Notes: generated by a model from the sequence alone, not told the origin. A stretch of 64,000 bases of DNA from Papio anubis (GCF_008728515.1 NC_044991.1:41620968-41684967); one strand, 5' to 3'. Positions 11,216 to 22,685 are shown, numbered from the stretch's first letter. Translations and numbers: made by a program.

Positions 11216-11306
11216 ATTTCTGAATTCTGGCTATAACCTGGTTATATTGGTGAGGCTCAAAAATGTTATTTCTGAGTTCTGGCTATAACTTGGTTATATT
11301 GGTGAG
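11203..11306. repeat. 52-bp tandem duplication (2 copies)
   Basis: Unit 1 is 11203-11254 and unit 2 is 11255-11306, each starting GCTCAAAAATGTTATTTCTG. They differ at two positions (GAATTC/GAGTTC and ACCTGG/ACTTGG). The duplicated unit joins the end of a MIR to unique sequence. Confidence 0.97.
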
Positions 11307-11618
11307 GCAGGTAGCTGTCAAATAAGTTAGTTTTATCAGCTGGGAATTTTTATTTTTTAAAAAACACCTAAAGTTGCAACAACTTGAAAATAATATAAGC
11401 TTCTTAAGGGGGGGATTTTGTCTGCTCTGTTCACTCAAGTACCCTTAGTAATGAGAATAGTGACTGATAATTAATATATATTGGATAAATTAATGAATGA
11501 CATGGAAAACTAGGCAACAGTAAACAAATATGCTTTGAACATGCAGATGAGTGTAGAAAATGTTAAGGGATCACAGAAAAACATCCTTTTATTATATAGA
11601 TCTAATACTACAAGAAAT

Positions 11619-11758
11619 GGCTGAGTGTAGTAGCTCACACCTGTAATCCCAGCATTTGCGGAGGCTGAGATAGGAGGACTGGTTGAGGCCAGGAGTTTGA
11701 AATCATCCTGGGCAACATAGTGAGATCTCATCTCTGAAATAAATAAATAAATAAATAA
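11619..11758 (+). mobile_element. Alu left monomer (FLAM/AluJ-type) with AAAT tail
   Basis: A single Alu arm starting GGCTGAGTGTAGTAGCTCAC ends in (AAAT)n at about 11737-11758. No right monomer is present. Confidence 0.85.
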
Positions 11759-11759
11759 G

Positions 11760-13740
11760 AAGAAATAAATGAGAAATTCCTATCTCAGTCAAAGAATTAT
11801 ATCTTTAACAAATTAAAAGAGAATATAAACTTAATATAAACAATTTCTAAACAACAAAGGACAAGCTGTTCTGCGTATTAGTATGAGCATCTCAACAGTT
11901 AGTTCTATTTGTTGATAATGAGGACGGCTAAACTACTGAGAATAAACTATACTCTTTATTATATAAGGGGATCTAGCCAAGAGTTGATAACTGTTAAAAG
12001 AGAATAAGATGTGATTATGCAAAGACACTCCAACCTAGAAGAAAATACCACAGGAAACACAGAGGCCTGAAGACAGACTGCATATCATGTTCTATTAACA
12101 ATTAAATTACAGCTATTGTACATTACACTGTGAGAAGCGAATCATCCATTGCCAACTCAGCTGCAATGGTCTGCATGCACTTTCCCAGGTTCTTCTGAAA
12201 AGAGCCAGTGCACTGGCCTTGGGCAGTCACTCTGTGCATTCCAGTAACCCGTTAATGATTCTCAGTGGTTTCCTGAATGATCTGAGAAGCCAGCAATTGA
12301 AAACAGTGCAGGAAGGGAATGATAGGGATCGAGTAGCTTTTCTGGTTTTGTGAGAAACCTTGCATAGCCTGGTTATATAACTATATTAAGAATATTATAG
12401 CAGCTAAACTATGGTCACATGTACTGTAAAACATCATCACTTTATAACCAGATCCACTTCTTGAGGGTCAGATCAGGAATCAGATGTCCAAAACTCACAT
12501 TTTTAAAAACTAGAAGGGCAAATGAGTTTTGTTAGTTCTGCTCAGTCTGTTCTTTCATATTTGGGTTAGGCATCGTGATTTACTTTCCTGTGAAACAGGT
12601 TTTTTTTAATCGAGAGAAACAAGAAGGCAGCGCCATAACCACCCTATCCAAGTGTCATGTATCTGCAGATGATAAAACTCGCTATTTTCGGAGTAGCAGA
12701 AAAATTACTACAAACAGTAGGGAATAAAACGGTGCCAAGATGTCTAAATTGTGAGGATGATAACTGAGGTGTCTCTTAGTGACTCCGAATACACATATAT
12801 TTTCTACCTTATCTGCACCTGTTTTATGTTTCTCATTAAATGTTTTTGGTATCCTGCTGCAGTAGTTTTGAGGAGCCATATATAAAGGAAAACGCATCAT
12901 AAAACTGGTGGATAAATTTTGTCTTATTTATGTTAGATAGAGCCACAAAATATATGGCAATTCGTCTGTATCTTCTCTCTCTCCCCGGATGGTGATTACA
13001 TTAAGAAATTTATCTAGAGTGAAATTATTTTCACAACAAGCATTAAACAAATCTAGGCGCTATTGTTGAGCATCAAATCAGGTTTATGTTTTCCTGGGAG
13101 GTTGGGACAATATTGGCTGAAACTTCCTAAAAAGCACCACTCTCCCTCCCCCAGTTCAGGGAGGAAATAATTTTGTGCAATTAATTTTCTTTCATTTTAC
13201 TTCTTACTATTTCATTCTTTGTGGATACAGTCTTGTTTTTAGGAATGAAGAAAACCCGAATATGACTATTGCCCCTGACGTGTACCACTGTATTAATGTT
13301 AAGAATAGTGTGTCTTTCACATGCACCAAAATACCCTCTCCCCAGAATGGGTGATATCTGAGATAGGTTATGAGAATGTGCACATTCCATAAAGTTTGGA
13401 AATGGTAGTTTTTCTTTGAGGACCTGATCATTAATCCAAAGAAGTATGGGGAAAACCTGAACTTTTTTGGTGAACTTTTTGTGAGACGTGTAGGTTGTGC
13501 TCAGTATTGTATCACCTGCCCTCCCCTAAAGCCAGCTAAAGTAGCATCATACAACTGCCGTTCTCTTTGAGACTAGAAAATTAAGATTTCAGTCCCATGA
13601 GATGCCCCCATGAAACAAAATATTATGCACACACAACTTTTAAATATAGTGGGTTTTGCTTCTCCTATAATTAATCACTGTAAATTTTTTTGAGTCTTAA
13701 GCCTTAAGACAGTTTGGAAATACAAATTTTTAAAAGAACA
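11760..13740. other. Unique intergenic sequence, no gene recognised
   Basis: About 2 kb has no recognisable repeat. Short open frames (12682-12900 and 13181-13431, both minus) show no known domain. The part at 12130-12320 (around GCCAGTGCACTGGCCTTGGG, a partial palindrome) is more GC-balanced and could be conserved non-coding DNA. A poly(A) run of 23 lies at 13746-13768. Confidence 0.45.
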
Positions 13741-13789
13741 GCTTTAAAAAAAAAAAAAAAAAAAAAAAGACTTCCAGGCCCTGACTGTA

Positions 13790-13922
13790 ATTTCAAAAGT
13801 GATATATCGTTGATTTCATGGGCATTCCCCAGATATCTTAATCCAGTGCTGAGAAGCTGCATTTGTAGCAAACTTCCAGATGCTGCTGATGCTGCTGGTC
13901 CCATACCACATTTTGGGTAGCA
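13790..13922 (+). mobile_element. MER5A-like hAT remnant
   Basis: TGCATTTGTAGCAAACTTCC, then GATGCTGCTGATGCTGCTGG, then ACCACATTTTGGGTAGCAAG matches the 3' two-thirds of MER5A. Confidence 0.75.
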
Positions 13923-13956
13923 AGAACCTAAACATTTCTTTTTTAAGAATGGTTGG

Positions 13957-14231
13957 GGCCAGGCGTGGTGGCTCAGTTTGTAATCTCAGCACTTTGAGAG
14001 GCCGAGGCGGGTGGATCACGAGGTCAGGAGTTCGAGACCAGCCTGGCCAACATGGTAAAACCATGTCTCTACTATAAATACAAAAATTAGCTGGGCGTCG
14101 GTGTAATCCCAGCTAGTCTAGAGCCTGAGGCAGGAGAATCACTTGAACCCAGGAGGCGGAGGTTGCAGTGAGCCAGTGCACTTAGCCTGGGCAGCAGAAA
14201 CTAGACTGTCACCGAAACAATAAGGAAAAAA
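13957..14231 (+). mobile_element. Alu (first of a same-site pair)
   Basis: This is a dimeric Alu starting GGCCAGGCGTGGTGGCTCAG, with a degraded right arm. It is flanked by AAGAATGGTT at 13945-13954 and 14232-14241. The base context before the first copy is TTTT|AAGAATGGTT, the classic L1-endonuclease site. Confidence 0.92.
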
Positions 14232-14246
14232 AAGAATGGTTTGAGT

Positions 14247-14538
14247 AGGTCAGAGCGTGGTGACTCATGCTGTGGTCCTAGGAGCTTTCAGGAGGCTGAG
14301 GTGGGTGGGATCACTTGAGGTCAGGGCGGGATGGCTGGCCAACATGGTGAAACCCTGTCTCCTAAAAAAAAAAAAGCTGGGTACAGTAGTGCATGCCTGT
14401 AGTTCCAGCTACTTGGGAGCTGAGGTGGGAGGTGGCAGACCAGGAGGTGAGGAGGGTTGCAGTGAGCCAGGATCACACCACTGCTCCACCTGGGTGACAT
14501 GCAAGACTCCATCTCAAAAAAAAAAAAAAGAAAAGAAA
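14247..14538 (+). mobile_element. Alu (second of a same-site pair)
   Basis: This second dimeric Alu, somewhat shortened in both arms, ends in an A tail with AAAG units. It is flanked by AAGAATGGTT at 14232-14241 and 14539-14548, so it shares the middle target copy with the Alu before it. Confidence 0.92.
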
Positions 14539-14769
14539 AAGAATGGTTCTAGTATCAAACTGTAGTTATCTTTGGAGCCACAGAGATTCTATCAGATACA
14601 GAATCCTATCTTCTGTAAACACAATCCTTCATTTAACATTGGAGCTTTCCGTATTTAATTTTGAAACTTTATTTTAACTGCCTTCTACTGGGCATTTGGA
14701 AATAAACCTGAAATGAGAGAAAGAAAGTCTGGAATATGTATTCTTTTTAACAGGCGATTGCTTGTTTGG

Positions 14770-15190
14770 GGAGCCCTGGGTCACTTTCTAATTTGTGGTA
14801 GTCATTTCAGCTGTTCGCAAATATTGTGATTCTTGTTCCTTCCAGGCTCATGGAGGGCTTGAACTACTCTACATCCTTTGAAAATGGGTATAGCCATGTC
14901 ACTGCTTTGGCTAATGAATTGTGAGAGCATAAGACATGTATCACTTCCAGGTAGGAACATCACAGGCCAGTGCACAATTTGCCAGGTGCCTTTTTCCTGT
15001 CCTTGTGATCTTGGAAACATATCCCAAGATGGAACCTCTGTCAAGTGTAGGCCTTAATGATTAAAGGACACCCTCCTCCTGCCCAACACACACACACACA
15101 CAAACACACACAAGTTCAAATTGGTCATGTAATATAAGCAAGAAATAATTAACTGATATTTAGGGGATATTTGTTAATGCAGCATAGCCT
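14770..15190 (+). mobile_element. Old MLT1-type MaLR LTR, decayed
   Basis: It has the pattern seen in old MLT1 LTRs: TTTGGCTAATGAATTGTGAG in the middle and TTTGTTAATGCAGCATAGCC near the 3' end. A (CA)n-rich stretch at 15087-15112 interrupts it. Family assignment is from phrase similarity only. Confidence 0.55.
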
Positions 15191-15243
15191 AGCCCCTCCT
15201 GACTTTATACATTGATCAAAATCACCTCTGAGAAATAATTCTT

Positions 15244-15545
15244 GGCTGGGCGTGGTGGTTCACACCTGGCCTGTAATTGCAACACTTTGGGAGGCTGAGG
15301 CAGGCGGATTGCTTGAGGTCAGTAGTTCAAGACCAGCCTGGCCAACGTGGTGAAACCCCATCTCTACTGAACATACAAAAACTAGGCAGGCATGGTTGCA
15401 TGCGCCTGTAATCCCAGCTACTCAGGAGCCCGAGGGAGGAGAACTGCTTCAACCCAGGAGGCAGAGATTGCAGTGAGCTGAGATCCTGCCACTGCACTCC
15501 AGCCTGGGCCACAGCGCAAGACTCTGTCTCAAAAGAAAAAAAGAA
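15244..15545 (+). mobile_element. Alu (AluS-type)
   Basis: A full-length dimer from GGCTGGGCGTGGTGGTTCAC to AAAAGAAAAAAAG, with both arms recognisable. Confidence 0.95.
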
Positions 15546-15652
15546 TTCTCACAAAGTTCAAAAGAATTTTAAACTATTTCACGGCTACAAACTATTTTTG
15601 GTACATAAGAGATTATATGTCTGAGGTGACTCATACCTTTTAAAGGGGAAGT

Positions 15653-15723
15653 CAAAGTAATCAATGTTCTTCTGCATAACTGACATTCCAAAAAAAAAAA
15701 AAAAAAAACAAAGTAATCAATGT
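15653..15723 (+). mobile_element. Minimal retroposed insertion with 15-bp target-site duplication
   Basis: CAAAGTAATCAATGT occurs at 15653-15667 and again, identical, at 15709-15723. Between the copies are 22 bases (TCTTCTGCATAACTGACATT plus CC) and 19 A residues. This is the signature of L1-mediated insertion of a nearly completely 5'-truncated polyadenylated RNA. The source RNA is not identified. Confidence 0.8.
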
Positions 15724-15729
15724 ATAGCT

Positions 15730-16640
15730 ATACGATCCATCTTCCGAGTGACCTTTATTGAGTAATTTAATCCCACATTTATTAAGCACCTATGTAAGAT
15801 GACTATACGTGAGAAAATATGTTAGGGCCAAGCTTAGAGAAGAATTCGTGGTTGGTAGCATTTTCACAAACCTTTAGAGAAGGATTCTGAAGACATAAAG
15901 AGATACCATGCTCACGGTCTAATTGTAGGTTGGTAGAATCATCTTGCAACACAAGATCAGGTGTGTATAAAACGTATCAGGCAAGATTTAACCTCAGGAG
16001 ACAGGTTGGATTCTTATCACAAAGAAGTTGAAAGAAAAATTTCTGAAGCCTCTAGTTTGAATTGCAGATTATGCACGGACATGACAACCCTGAAAATTAT
16101 TTCTGTCTAGGGAATCCAAAACAATTATGTAAATGAGGCTGATACTTCCTATTCTATTTTAAGGTGAATGTGGGTCAGTTCAAGTATTGTAAATTTCTCT
16201 ATCATTCACTAACAGAAACATCATCACAAGGGTTAATGAGTTTATTAAAATTGGTGGTGAAAAAATAAGAAATTGTGTTTGTCTCATTGATATTGGATGG
16301 TCGCTCTTTAATCATAGTCTTTGTTCAGCTTTAATATGAAGCTACTTCCTGACATTTAATGTTACCAAATTACTTCAGCTTTCCAAAGATATTAATATAA
16401 CTTATAATGCATTTTGTCATCTCAGTAGAGGATTATGAATAAGACTGGTCAGTTCAGAAGCCTGAAAGAAATTAGTTCTAACTTATTTCCTTGTGGCTGA
16501 AATTGCAAATGTCAGATTCCATTACAAGAGGCTGAGATGAGAAGAGCTCATTTCTTCCTTCCGTTAACATAGGATATCCCAGAAGTCTTTGTACAGTGTC
16601 AAGCTTTAAATGCTTTAAGTAGCCTAAAACCATACTAAGA
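15730..16640. other. Unique intergenic sequence
   Basis: No gene or clear repeat was recognised. The start of this stretch (around CCCACATTTATTAAGCACCT) may be a worn L2 or MIR fragment. Confidence 0.4.
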
Positions 16641-16651
16641 CTTTGGGACTG

Positions 16652-16762
16652 TCTTACCTTTATTTGGCACCTACAACATAGAAAATTCTATATCTTACCT
16701 TTATTGGGCACCTTCACTGTCTTACCTTTATTGGGCACCTACAACATAGCAAATCCTATGTT
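16652..16762. repeat. Imperfect short tandem duplication, three copies of TCTTACCTTTATT
   Basis: TCTTACCTTTATTTGGCACC starts at 16652, and closely related copies start at 16693 and 16720. The outer copies extend through CTACAACATAG. The spacing is irregular (41 and 27 bp), so this is a partial local duplication inside an L2-like segment. Confidence 0.85.
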
Positions 16763-16850
16763 AGCTGTTGGAGATACAGTAGTGAGGAAGACAGGCATGG
16801 TCCCTGCTGTCACAGAGCTTCCTATCTCACAGATGTCAGATCAACATGTC
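16720..16850 (-). mobile_element. L2 fragment, minus
   Basis: TTATTGGGCACCTACAACAT, then GGAGATACAGTAGTGAGGAA, then TCCCTGCTGTCACAGAGCTT is the antisense L2 3' pattern. Confidence 0.65.
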
Positions 16851-16887
16851 AGCGTTTGGCAGTTGTGAATAACTACTATGGAGGTGC

Positions 16888-17300
16888 TCCCATTACTGTT
16901 GCTGCATGACAAACTACCTCAAAAAGTTATTATTTAAAACAACAACTGTTAGATTATGCCTCATGAACCCGGTAGATCAGGAATTCAGTCAAACTGTGGC
17001 AGGTGAATGGCCTGGTCTAAAGGATCCAAACAGTTTCACTCCCATGTTTGATGGTAGCAGTGGCTAAAAGTCTAAGCTCAGATGAGACTGTCAACTGGAG
17101 CAGCTACACAGGTTATTTTCAGTCTGGTGGTCTCAGGGTTGTTGGATTTCTTACATGGGTGCCAGGTTCCCCCAGACCAAGCATTCCAAGGAAATTAGGT
17201 GGAAGCTTCATGATGCTTTGGACCTTGCCTGGAAAGTCACACAACAAAACTTCTAGCAATTTCTGTTGGCTGCAAGTGAGCTATGAGGCCAGCCAGCTTA
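16888..17300 (-). mobile_element. Old MLT1-type MaLR LTR, minus
   Basis: It starts GTTGCTGCATGACAAACTAC, the inverted 3' end of old MLT1 LTRs, followed by TTTAAAACAACAACTGTTAG. The remainder is weakly preserved. The open frame at 17048-17440 overlaps it and is not a gene. Confidence 0.55.
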
Positions 17301-17582
17301 TATTCAAGGGGAAGGGAATTGGACTCCATTACTTGGTGCGAGAATGGAAAATTTACATTGTAGACCACTTCTGGGAAGGAAGAGACTATTCTGGTGGAGG
17401 GACAGGCTTTCTAGAATTAAAGGTAAGAAGGAGTTGGTAGTTAGAAAAGTAGTAAGTAGGAGGAAGGCAACAGAGAGTTCCCCAGGCAGAATACTTCTTG
17501 CAAAGGTCTGAGATGGAAAGGCTTTTGCCAAATTTGAGGAAGTAATTTAACAATGGTACAAAAAGTTTTGAAAATCAGGCAG

Positions 17583-17652
17583 AGCCGGGCGCGGTGGCTC
17601 ACGCCTGTAATCCCAGCACTTTGGGAGGCCGAGGCGGGCGAATCACGAGGTC
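17583..17652 (+). mobile_element. 3'-truncated Alu head (70 bp, AluY-like)
   Basis: GAGCCGGGCGCGGTGGCTCA through CGAATCACGAGGTCA is a nearly unmutated Alu 5' end. It stops abruptly at 17652, with no right arm and no A tail. Confidence 0.9.
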
Positions 17653-18463
17653 AGTATCTCCTCTGCTATATTCTATTAATTGAGATAGTCACAAAGACCT
17701 TCCTAGATTGAAAGAGAGAGGACGTAGATTCTAGTCTTGATGAGGGAAGTAGAACATTTCTGGAAGTTTGTGTGGGACCAGAGATATTCTTATAGCCAGT
17801 TTTAGAAAATATCGTCTGTTTCATGGGCTTTCTAGAGGAATGGCTTTTGCACACTTCTTCATGGGTGGGGGTCACCATGAATTTCCTCAAGGTGCCTCAA
17901 GCCTTTGTTCCACGGATGCCTCTGATATAGAGGCCGTAACAGAGTCTGCAGTTTTTATGTGAAGAGAGATATTAATACTTGTTATTTTCCCCACAGTCTT
18001 GCGATCAACCCAGAACTGAAGGGAAGGGGAATAAACTGGACAAGCCTGATACTGACATTCACAAACAGTGGAGGAAGCCAAGTACCAAGGTAGATTGCAC
18101 ATCCCTCTCCACTGGGGATCCTGTGAAAAAGAAAACACCATCAGAATCCACAGACCTCTTAATCTTTAGATTGAGAAAGTATGGATTCTACATTTCTATC
18201 CATCTACATCACGGGGGAGCCGTGTTCAACTACTAACAACAGAGGCTCATTTGCAGTGGCTGAAACTCACGAAGGATTATTGTGTAAAAGACACCTGAAG
18301 ATCAGCAGTTCAAGGCTGTTCCACAGAGTCTTCACAGACTGAGAGAACTTCTATCTTTCCACTTTATTTTCTTGATCTATTTTTCTCCTTTCATTCAAAA
18401 GGTGACTTCACAGTTCCAAATGGCTGCTGAAGTTCCAAGTAGGAAGGAAGGAGAATGGCTTTG
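17653..18463. other. Unique intergenic sequence
   Basis: No gene was recognised. Overlapping short open frames on both strands (17666-18236) share no recognisable protein and have no codon-bias or splice support. Confidence 0.4.
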
Positions 18464-18472
18464 CCCACTGTC

Positions 18473-18776
18473 TTTTTTTTTTTTTTTTTTTTTTTTTTCT
18501 TTTTTTAGAAAGAGGGTCTTGCTCTGTCACCCAGGCTGCAATCATGGCTCACTACAGCCTTGAACTCCTGGGCTCAAGTGATCCTCCTCAGCCTCCCAAG
18601 TAGCTAGGAGGCTTATGCCACCAGGTCCAGCTAATTTTTATATTTCTTTTTCTTTTTCGTAGAGAGGAGGTCTCCTTCTGCTGCCCAGGCTGGTCTCAAA
18701 CTCCTGGCCTCAAGCGATCCTCTCACCTCAGCCTCCCAAAATGTTGGGATTACAGGTGTGAGCCACTATGCCAGCC
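18473..18776 (-). mobile_element. Alu, minus
   Basis: Poly(T) at 18473-18499 leads into an inverted, decayed Alu. A perfect target duplication, CCCACTGTCTTT, lies at 18464-18475 and 18777-18788. Confidence 0.94.
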
Positions 18777-18789
18777 CCCACTGTCTTTC

Positions 18790-20040
18790 AGATAGGCTTC
18801 AAAATTATACTTCCATCTGTATTACTCTGGATAGAACTCAGTTACATGGGCTCACCAAGTTAAAAAAAAAAAAAAAAAAGCAGGGGGCCAGGAGATGTAG
18901 TTTCTTGGCAGAAGATACTGCCCAAGATTTTGCTATCGAAAGGCAAAGAGTAAAAATTAATATTTGGAAGCAAGAAGCCCTCTCTGTCAAATGTACTACT
19001 TAAGAGATTTAAAAAAAAATATTTACCCACCAAGTTACATGGATCATAAAGACCTTTCTGGTGATATGTAATTGCAACAGTTCTCCTTTTTAATTGCCTA
19101 CAAGAAATGTGAAATTTACTTCAATATTTTGAAATCAGAGGTGGGAAGCAGATTTTGTAGAACCCATTTCCTCACCCTAAACAGTTGACAGCATACAAAC
19201 CATGTTTTCAACCTCCCCTAATTTCAAAGCACAATTCACTCTCTTGACATAATCACTAAAGTTACAGCTAATGTAAGAGGTAAGAGGATGATTAGAAACT
19301 TCAAGGAGTTCTGAAACATTCAACGAGATGTTCCATGTAACTTGTGTTTCTGATGCTAAGTAACAAAGCCAGCAATTTAGGCCATTGTCAATATTAAGAT
19401 ATTTGCTCAGTGTCATATACGTAGTAATGTGCATGACAAAAAAAATGTTTTGAAATATTTCAGTTTTCTTCATCTGCAAACATCTTACACTCAAAAGACT
19501 CAGCAAAGTTCCATTTCTTTCCTGAGGCTTTTCCCAGCACCAGTGTTCTACCATCTCTCATTTCTTTGTACTCGGGGACTGATTCCACTGTTTGCATTTC
19601 ATCATTAGTATCAACATTTCAGAAACATTAAGCAAACATTTAACATTACTCCCAAACACTTCAGTACTTCATTGTGGCCTGCTAGTGTGTAGAGTTACTA
19701 TCTTTCCAAGTTAAGTGTGAGCTCTTTTCAGTGGACTCTTCCAGAGTCCTTGCTTCATATTTTTTTATATCATTCCATTTTAGGCATTAAATATTTCCAG
19801 GCGGATAGAGTCCTACAGGTTGCCCTGGCAGCAGGCAGCAGAACAAAGGGGCGCGTATATCAACCAGCTCATTGGATGTTTCCGCTAAGGAAAAAAAGTA
19901 CTCAGTTATTTGAATCTCAGAAGCAAACTATATCATGTCTTTCGGAATGGCTAAAATGAGGAAGACAATTGTTGATGGAAGAGCAAATTTTTATAACCAC
20001 TGTGTAAAACTATTTACGTTTATCTATAAAAGCTGAACTT
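18790..20040. other. Unique intergenic sequence with a 125-codon antisense open frame
   Basis: There is a poly(A) run at 18861-18878. The minus-strand frame at 19177-19554 is the longest non-repeat open frame in this part, but it has no recognisable domain, signal peptide or splice context. I do not call it a gene. Confidence 0.4.
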
Positions 20041-20043
20041 ACA

Positions 20044-20330
20044 GCTGGGCGTGGTGGCTCACACCTGTAATCCTAGCACTTTGGGAGGCCGAGACAGTTG
20101 GATCATTTGTGGTCAGGAGTTTGAGACCAGCCTGGCCAACATAGTGAAACCCTGACTCTACTAAAAATACAAAAATTAGCTGGGCATGGTGGTGGTTGCC
20201 TGTAATCTCAGCTATTGGGGAGGCTGAGGCAGGAGAATCGCCAGAACCCAGGAGGCAGAGATCACGTTATTGCTCTCCAGCTGGGTCACAAGAGCAAAAT
20301 TCCACCAAAAAAAAAAAAAGAGAAAGAAAA
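20044..20330 (+). mobile_element. Alu
   Basis: A dimeric Alu starts GCTGGGCGTGGTGGCTCACA, with a shortened right arm and an A tail. AAAAGCTGAAC flanks it on both sides (around 20028 and 20329). Confidence 0.93.
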
Positions 20331-20434
20331 AAGCTGAACATAGGTATATTTTATGTCTCAGAAACTCTACTTTAAGTTTAAATACTCATCAGAAATGCAC
20401 AGGCACATGCAAAAACAACAAAAACAAGCACTAG

Positions 20435-20905
20435 AATGTTCTGAGCAGTATTCATAATAGCCCAAAAACTAGAAATTACTCGTAGGTCCACCAACAGTAT
20501 AATGGACAAACATTAAATGTAGATTGTTCATACAGTAGAGTGTAAGACAACGACAAAAAATGAACAGACTCTTTCTACACACAAACAGCCTGGATGAATC
20601 TCACAAGCATAATGTTGAGTGAAAGAAGCCAAAATTGGCCTTACTGTATGGTTTCATTTATGTACATTTCAAAAACCGGTGAAACTAATCTATCTTATTA
20701 GAAATCAGGGTAGTGGTTACCCTTGCTGGGGAGGAAAAGGAGCAGTGTTCAATGAGGGCTTCTGGGCCGACGGGAGTGTGGAGCTCTTAATCTGGGTTCT
20801 GGTTGCAGGGATATGATGTGTTTGCTCTGTGGAAAAGACGCTGATCTGTATATTTATGATTTGTGCGTTTTTTCTGAGTATGTTATACTTAATAAAAAGT
20901 TCACT
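20435..20905 (+). mobile_element. L1M 3' end fragment
   Basis: Typical L1 3' phrases occur in order: GTATTCATAATAGCCCAAAA, TGGATGAATCTCACAAGCAT, GTGAAAGAAGCCAAAATTGG, CAGGGTAGTGGTTACCCTTG, TATTTATGATTTGTGCG. Confidence 0.88.
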
Positions 20906-20919
20906 AGAAAACAAACACC

Positions 20920-22685
20920 AAAAATGGCAAGCTGTGGGATGCAGTAGGCAACCCCCATCCTCAGGTCTCCACATGCTACGGCACGCTGTAAAATACCCAG
21001 ACACGCTTTTGCTCTAATATGGTTCTAAGTGTTTATTAAAATCCCACTGAAAAAAGACTAGAAAAAAAATTATTTCATTTTAGGCCACCGTAGGAAATTC
21101 CAGTCACCAGGGAGGGGGCTCTGGGGCAAACCGCTCCTCTGTGCTGGAGCTGACCATCCCCGATGTGTGTGGCAGAGCAGAGCATCCTTTACAGAAGAAT
21201 GAGAGACTGGAAGGCTACTACTACAACCACATTTTCTAGATTTCTTCCTCATCTTCTCTTCCATGACCCCCTTTTCTCTCTTTCTTTCCTTGTCAGAGGC
21301 CTTCTGGGCTAGCACCATTTGCTTTCAGGACGGACAGTTGGCTGGGAAAAGTGCCTGTATTTCTCTTCTCTCATTGGCATCTGTCTTAACCCTCCTTATG
21401 GCAGCTGCTGTGAGCTCACGTATCCTCTGTGTGCTGTGTTTTCCAGCCCCAAATTGCCGAACCTGCCCTGTTTGCTGTTTCTGGCGGTGCAGAGCATTTC
21501 AAAATTAAAAATTTAAGACATTCTCCCTCTCTGCCTGCTTTCTTGATGGCATACTTGTCAATCTCGAAGTGCTACACTACACAGCTCAGAAAAAACATAA
21601 TCAAGGAGAGAAAATAAAAAAGAGGTGATACGGATGTGCAGACTGATGGAAGGTGAAAACGGACATGTGGCCAGCTGCTCCCATCCCATCAGCTCATTAC
21701 GGGGCACGCTCTGCTCACGCAGGAGTACAGGTAACAAGAAGCACAAAGGACATCAGGCAGGCTGTCCACAGCTCCCCACCTATAGGGGTTCCAAGATGAG
21801 GACAAATGCATATGTAATCAACAATGAGAAGCCTCAAATTAATAATAACACAGTGATGAAATGGAAATGACGCAAGGGACACTGAAGGGCCATGGGGCCC
21901 TCTGGGGCAGTGTCAATTTCATAAACAAAGCCTCATGGAATGCAGACAGTTTAAAATTGGAAACACTTTCCTCGAAGCCCAAGTCTGAGGCTGGTTTGAG
22001 AGATTAATGGAGCATGCAGCAGATTGGCTCAATAATCATGAAATATAGAGAGCACAAAAGTTAGCTCCGTGCACTTTATTTAGGGGCTTTTACTGTGGAA
22101 GATTATTTCTGAAGAAAGGGGACTAACTGAAGGTAATTGAATAAAGCTAAGAAAATTTTCGCCCAGAGAAGTAAAATCTAGTCCGTAGTGGAAGACTTGT
22201 TAAGACACAAATTGTGAAAGTTCTGTCACTCATTACACTTGAGGAACGTAGCCTTCCTCCCTCCCTTCACCCTAAAGCACAGTTTAGGCTTAAGATCTGC
22301 CTGCTTTGAGTCCGATGTGTTTGCTGGGACATCAGAAGTGGGAAATTGAGAAAAGGGAAGAACATCAGTTTGTTCCTTCAACCCTCCATTCCCACCCCAG
22401 ATATAAAATAACAAAGAGTCATCAAACCACCTAATCCACCTATGAAAAGATAAGCCCAATGTGATGGCGCCCATCTCATCCATTTCTGATTACTGTGATT
22501 TCCTGGTTCACAGACCAAATGCAGTACGTTAGAGAAAAATGGCCCAAGTTCTATTGAAACTGCAGGAAGTAAAATACCCATGATGCTCATGAATGTGTCC
22601 CACTGCCTAGCTTAAGAATCATTATCTATAACACCACCAAAAGATAAAAATGAATACAATGCTTAACAGTAAAAATCACTGGAAC
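20920..22685. other. Unique intergenic sequence, relatively GC-rich at 21.1-21.5 kb
   Basis: No gene was recognised. Several overlapping open frames exist on both strands at 21070-21870. The minus-strand frame 21070-21318 is Lys/Glu-rich near its start, and an AATAAA-like signal lies on that strand near 21036. No poly(A) tail or exon pattern supports a retrocopy or gene. Confidence 0.4.

Noticed and set aside
19177..19554. A 125-codon minus-strand frame as a possible gene or retrocopy
   Set aside because: No recognised domain, no poly(A) tail, no upstream promoter features, and base composition like its neighbours.
21036..21318. Lys/Glu-rich minus frame followed by an AATAAA-like signal, as a retrocopy
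   Set aside because: No poly(A) tract or target duplication at the expected 3' end, and I could not match the protein to a known family.
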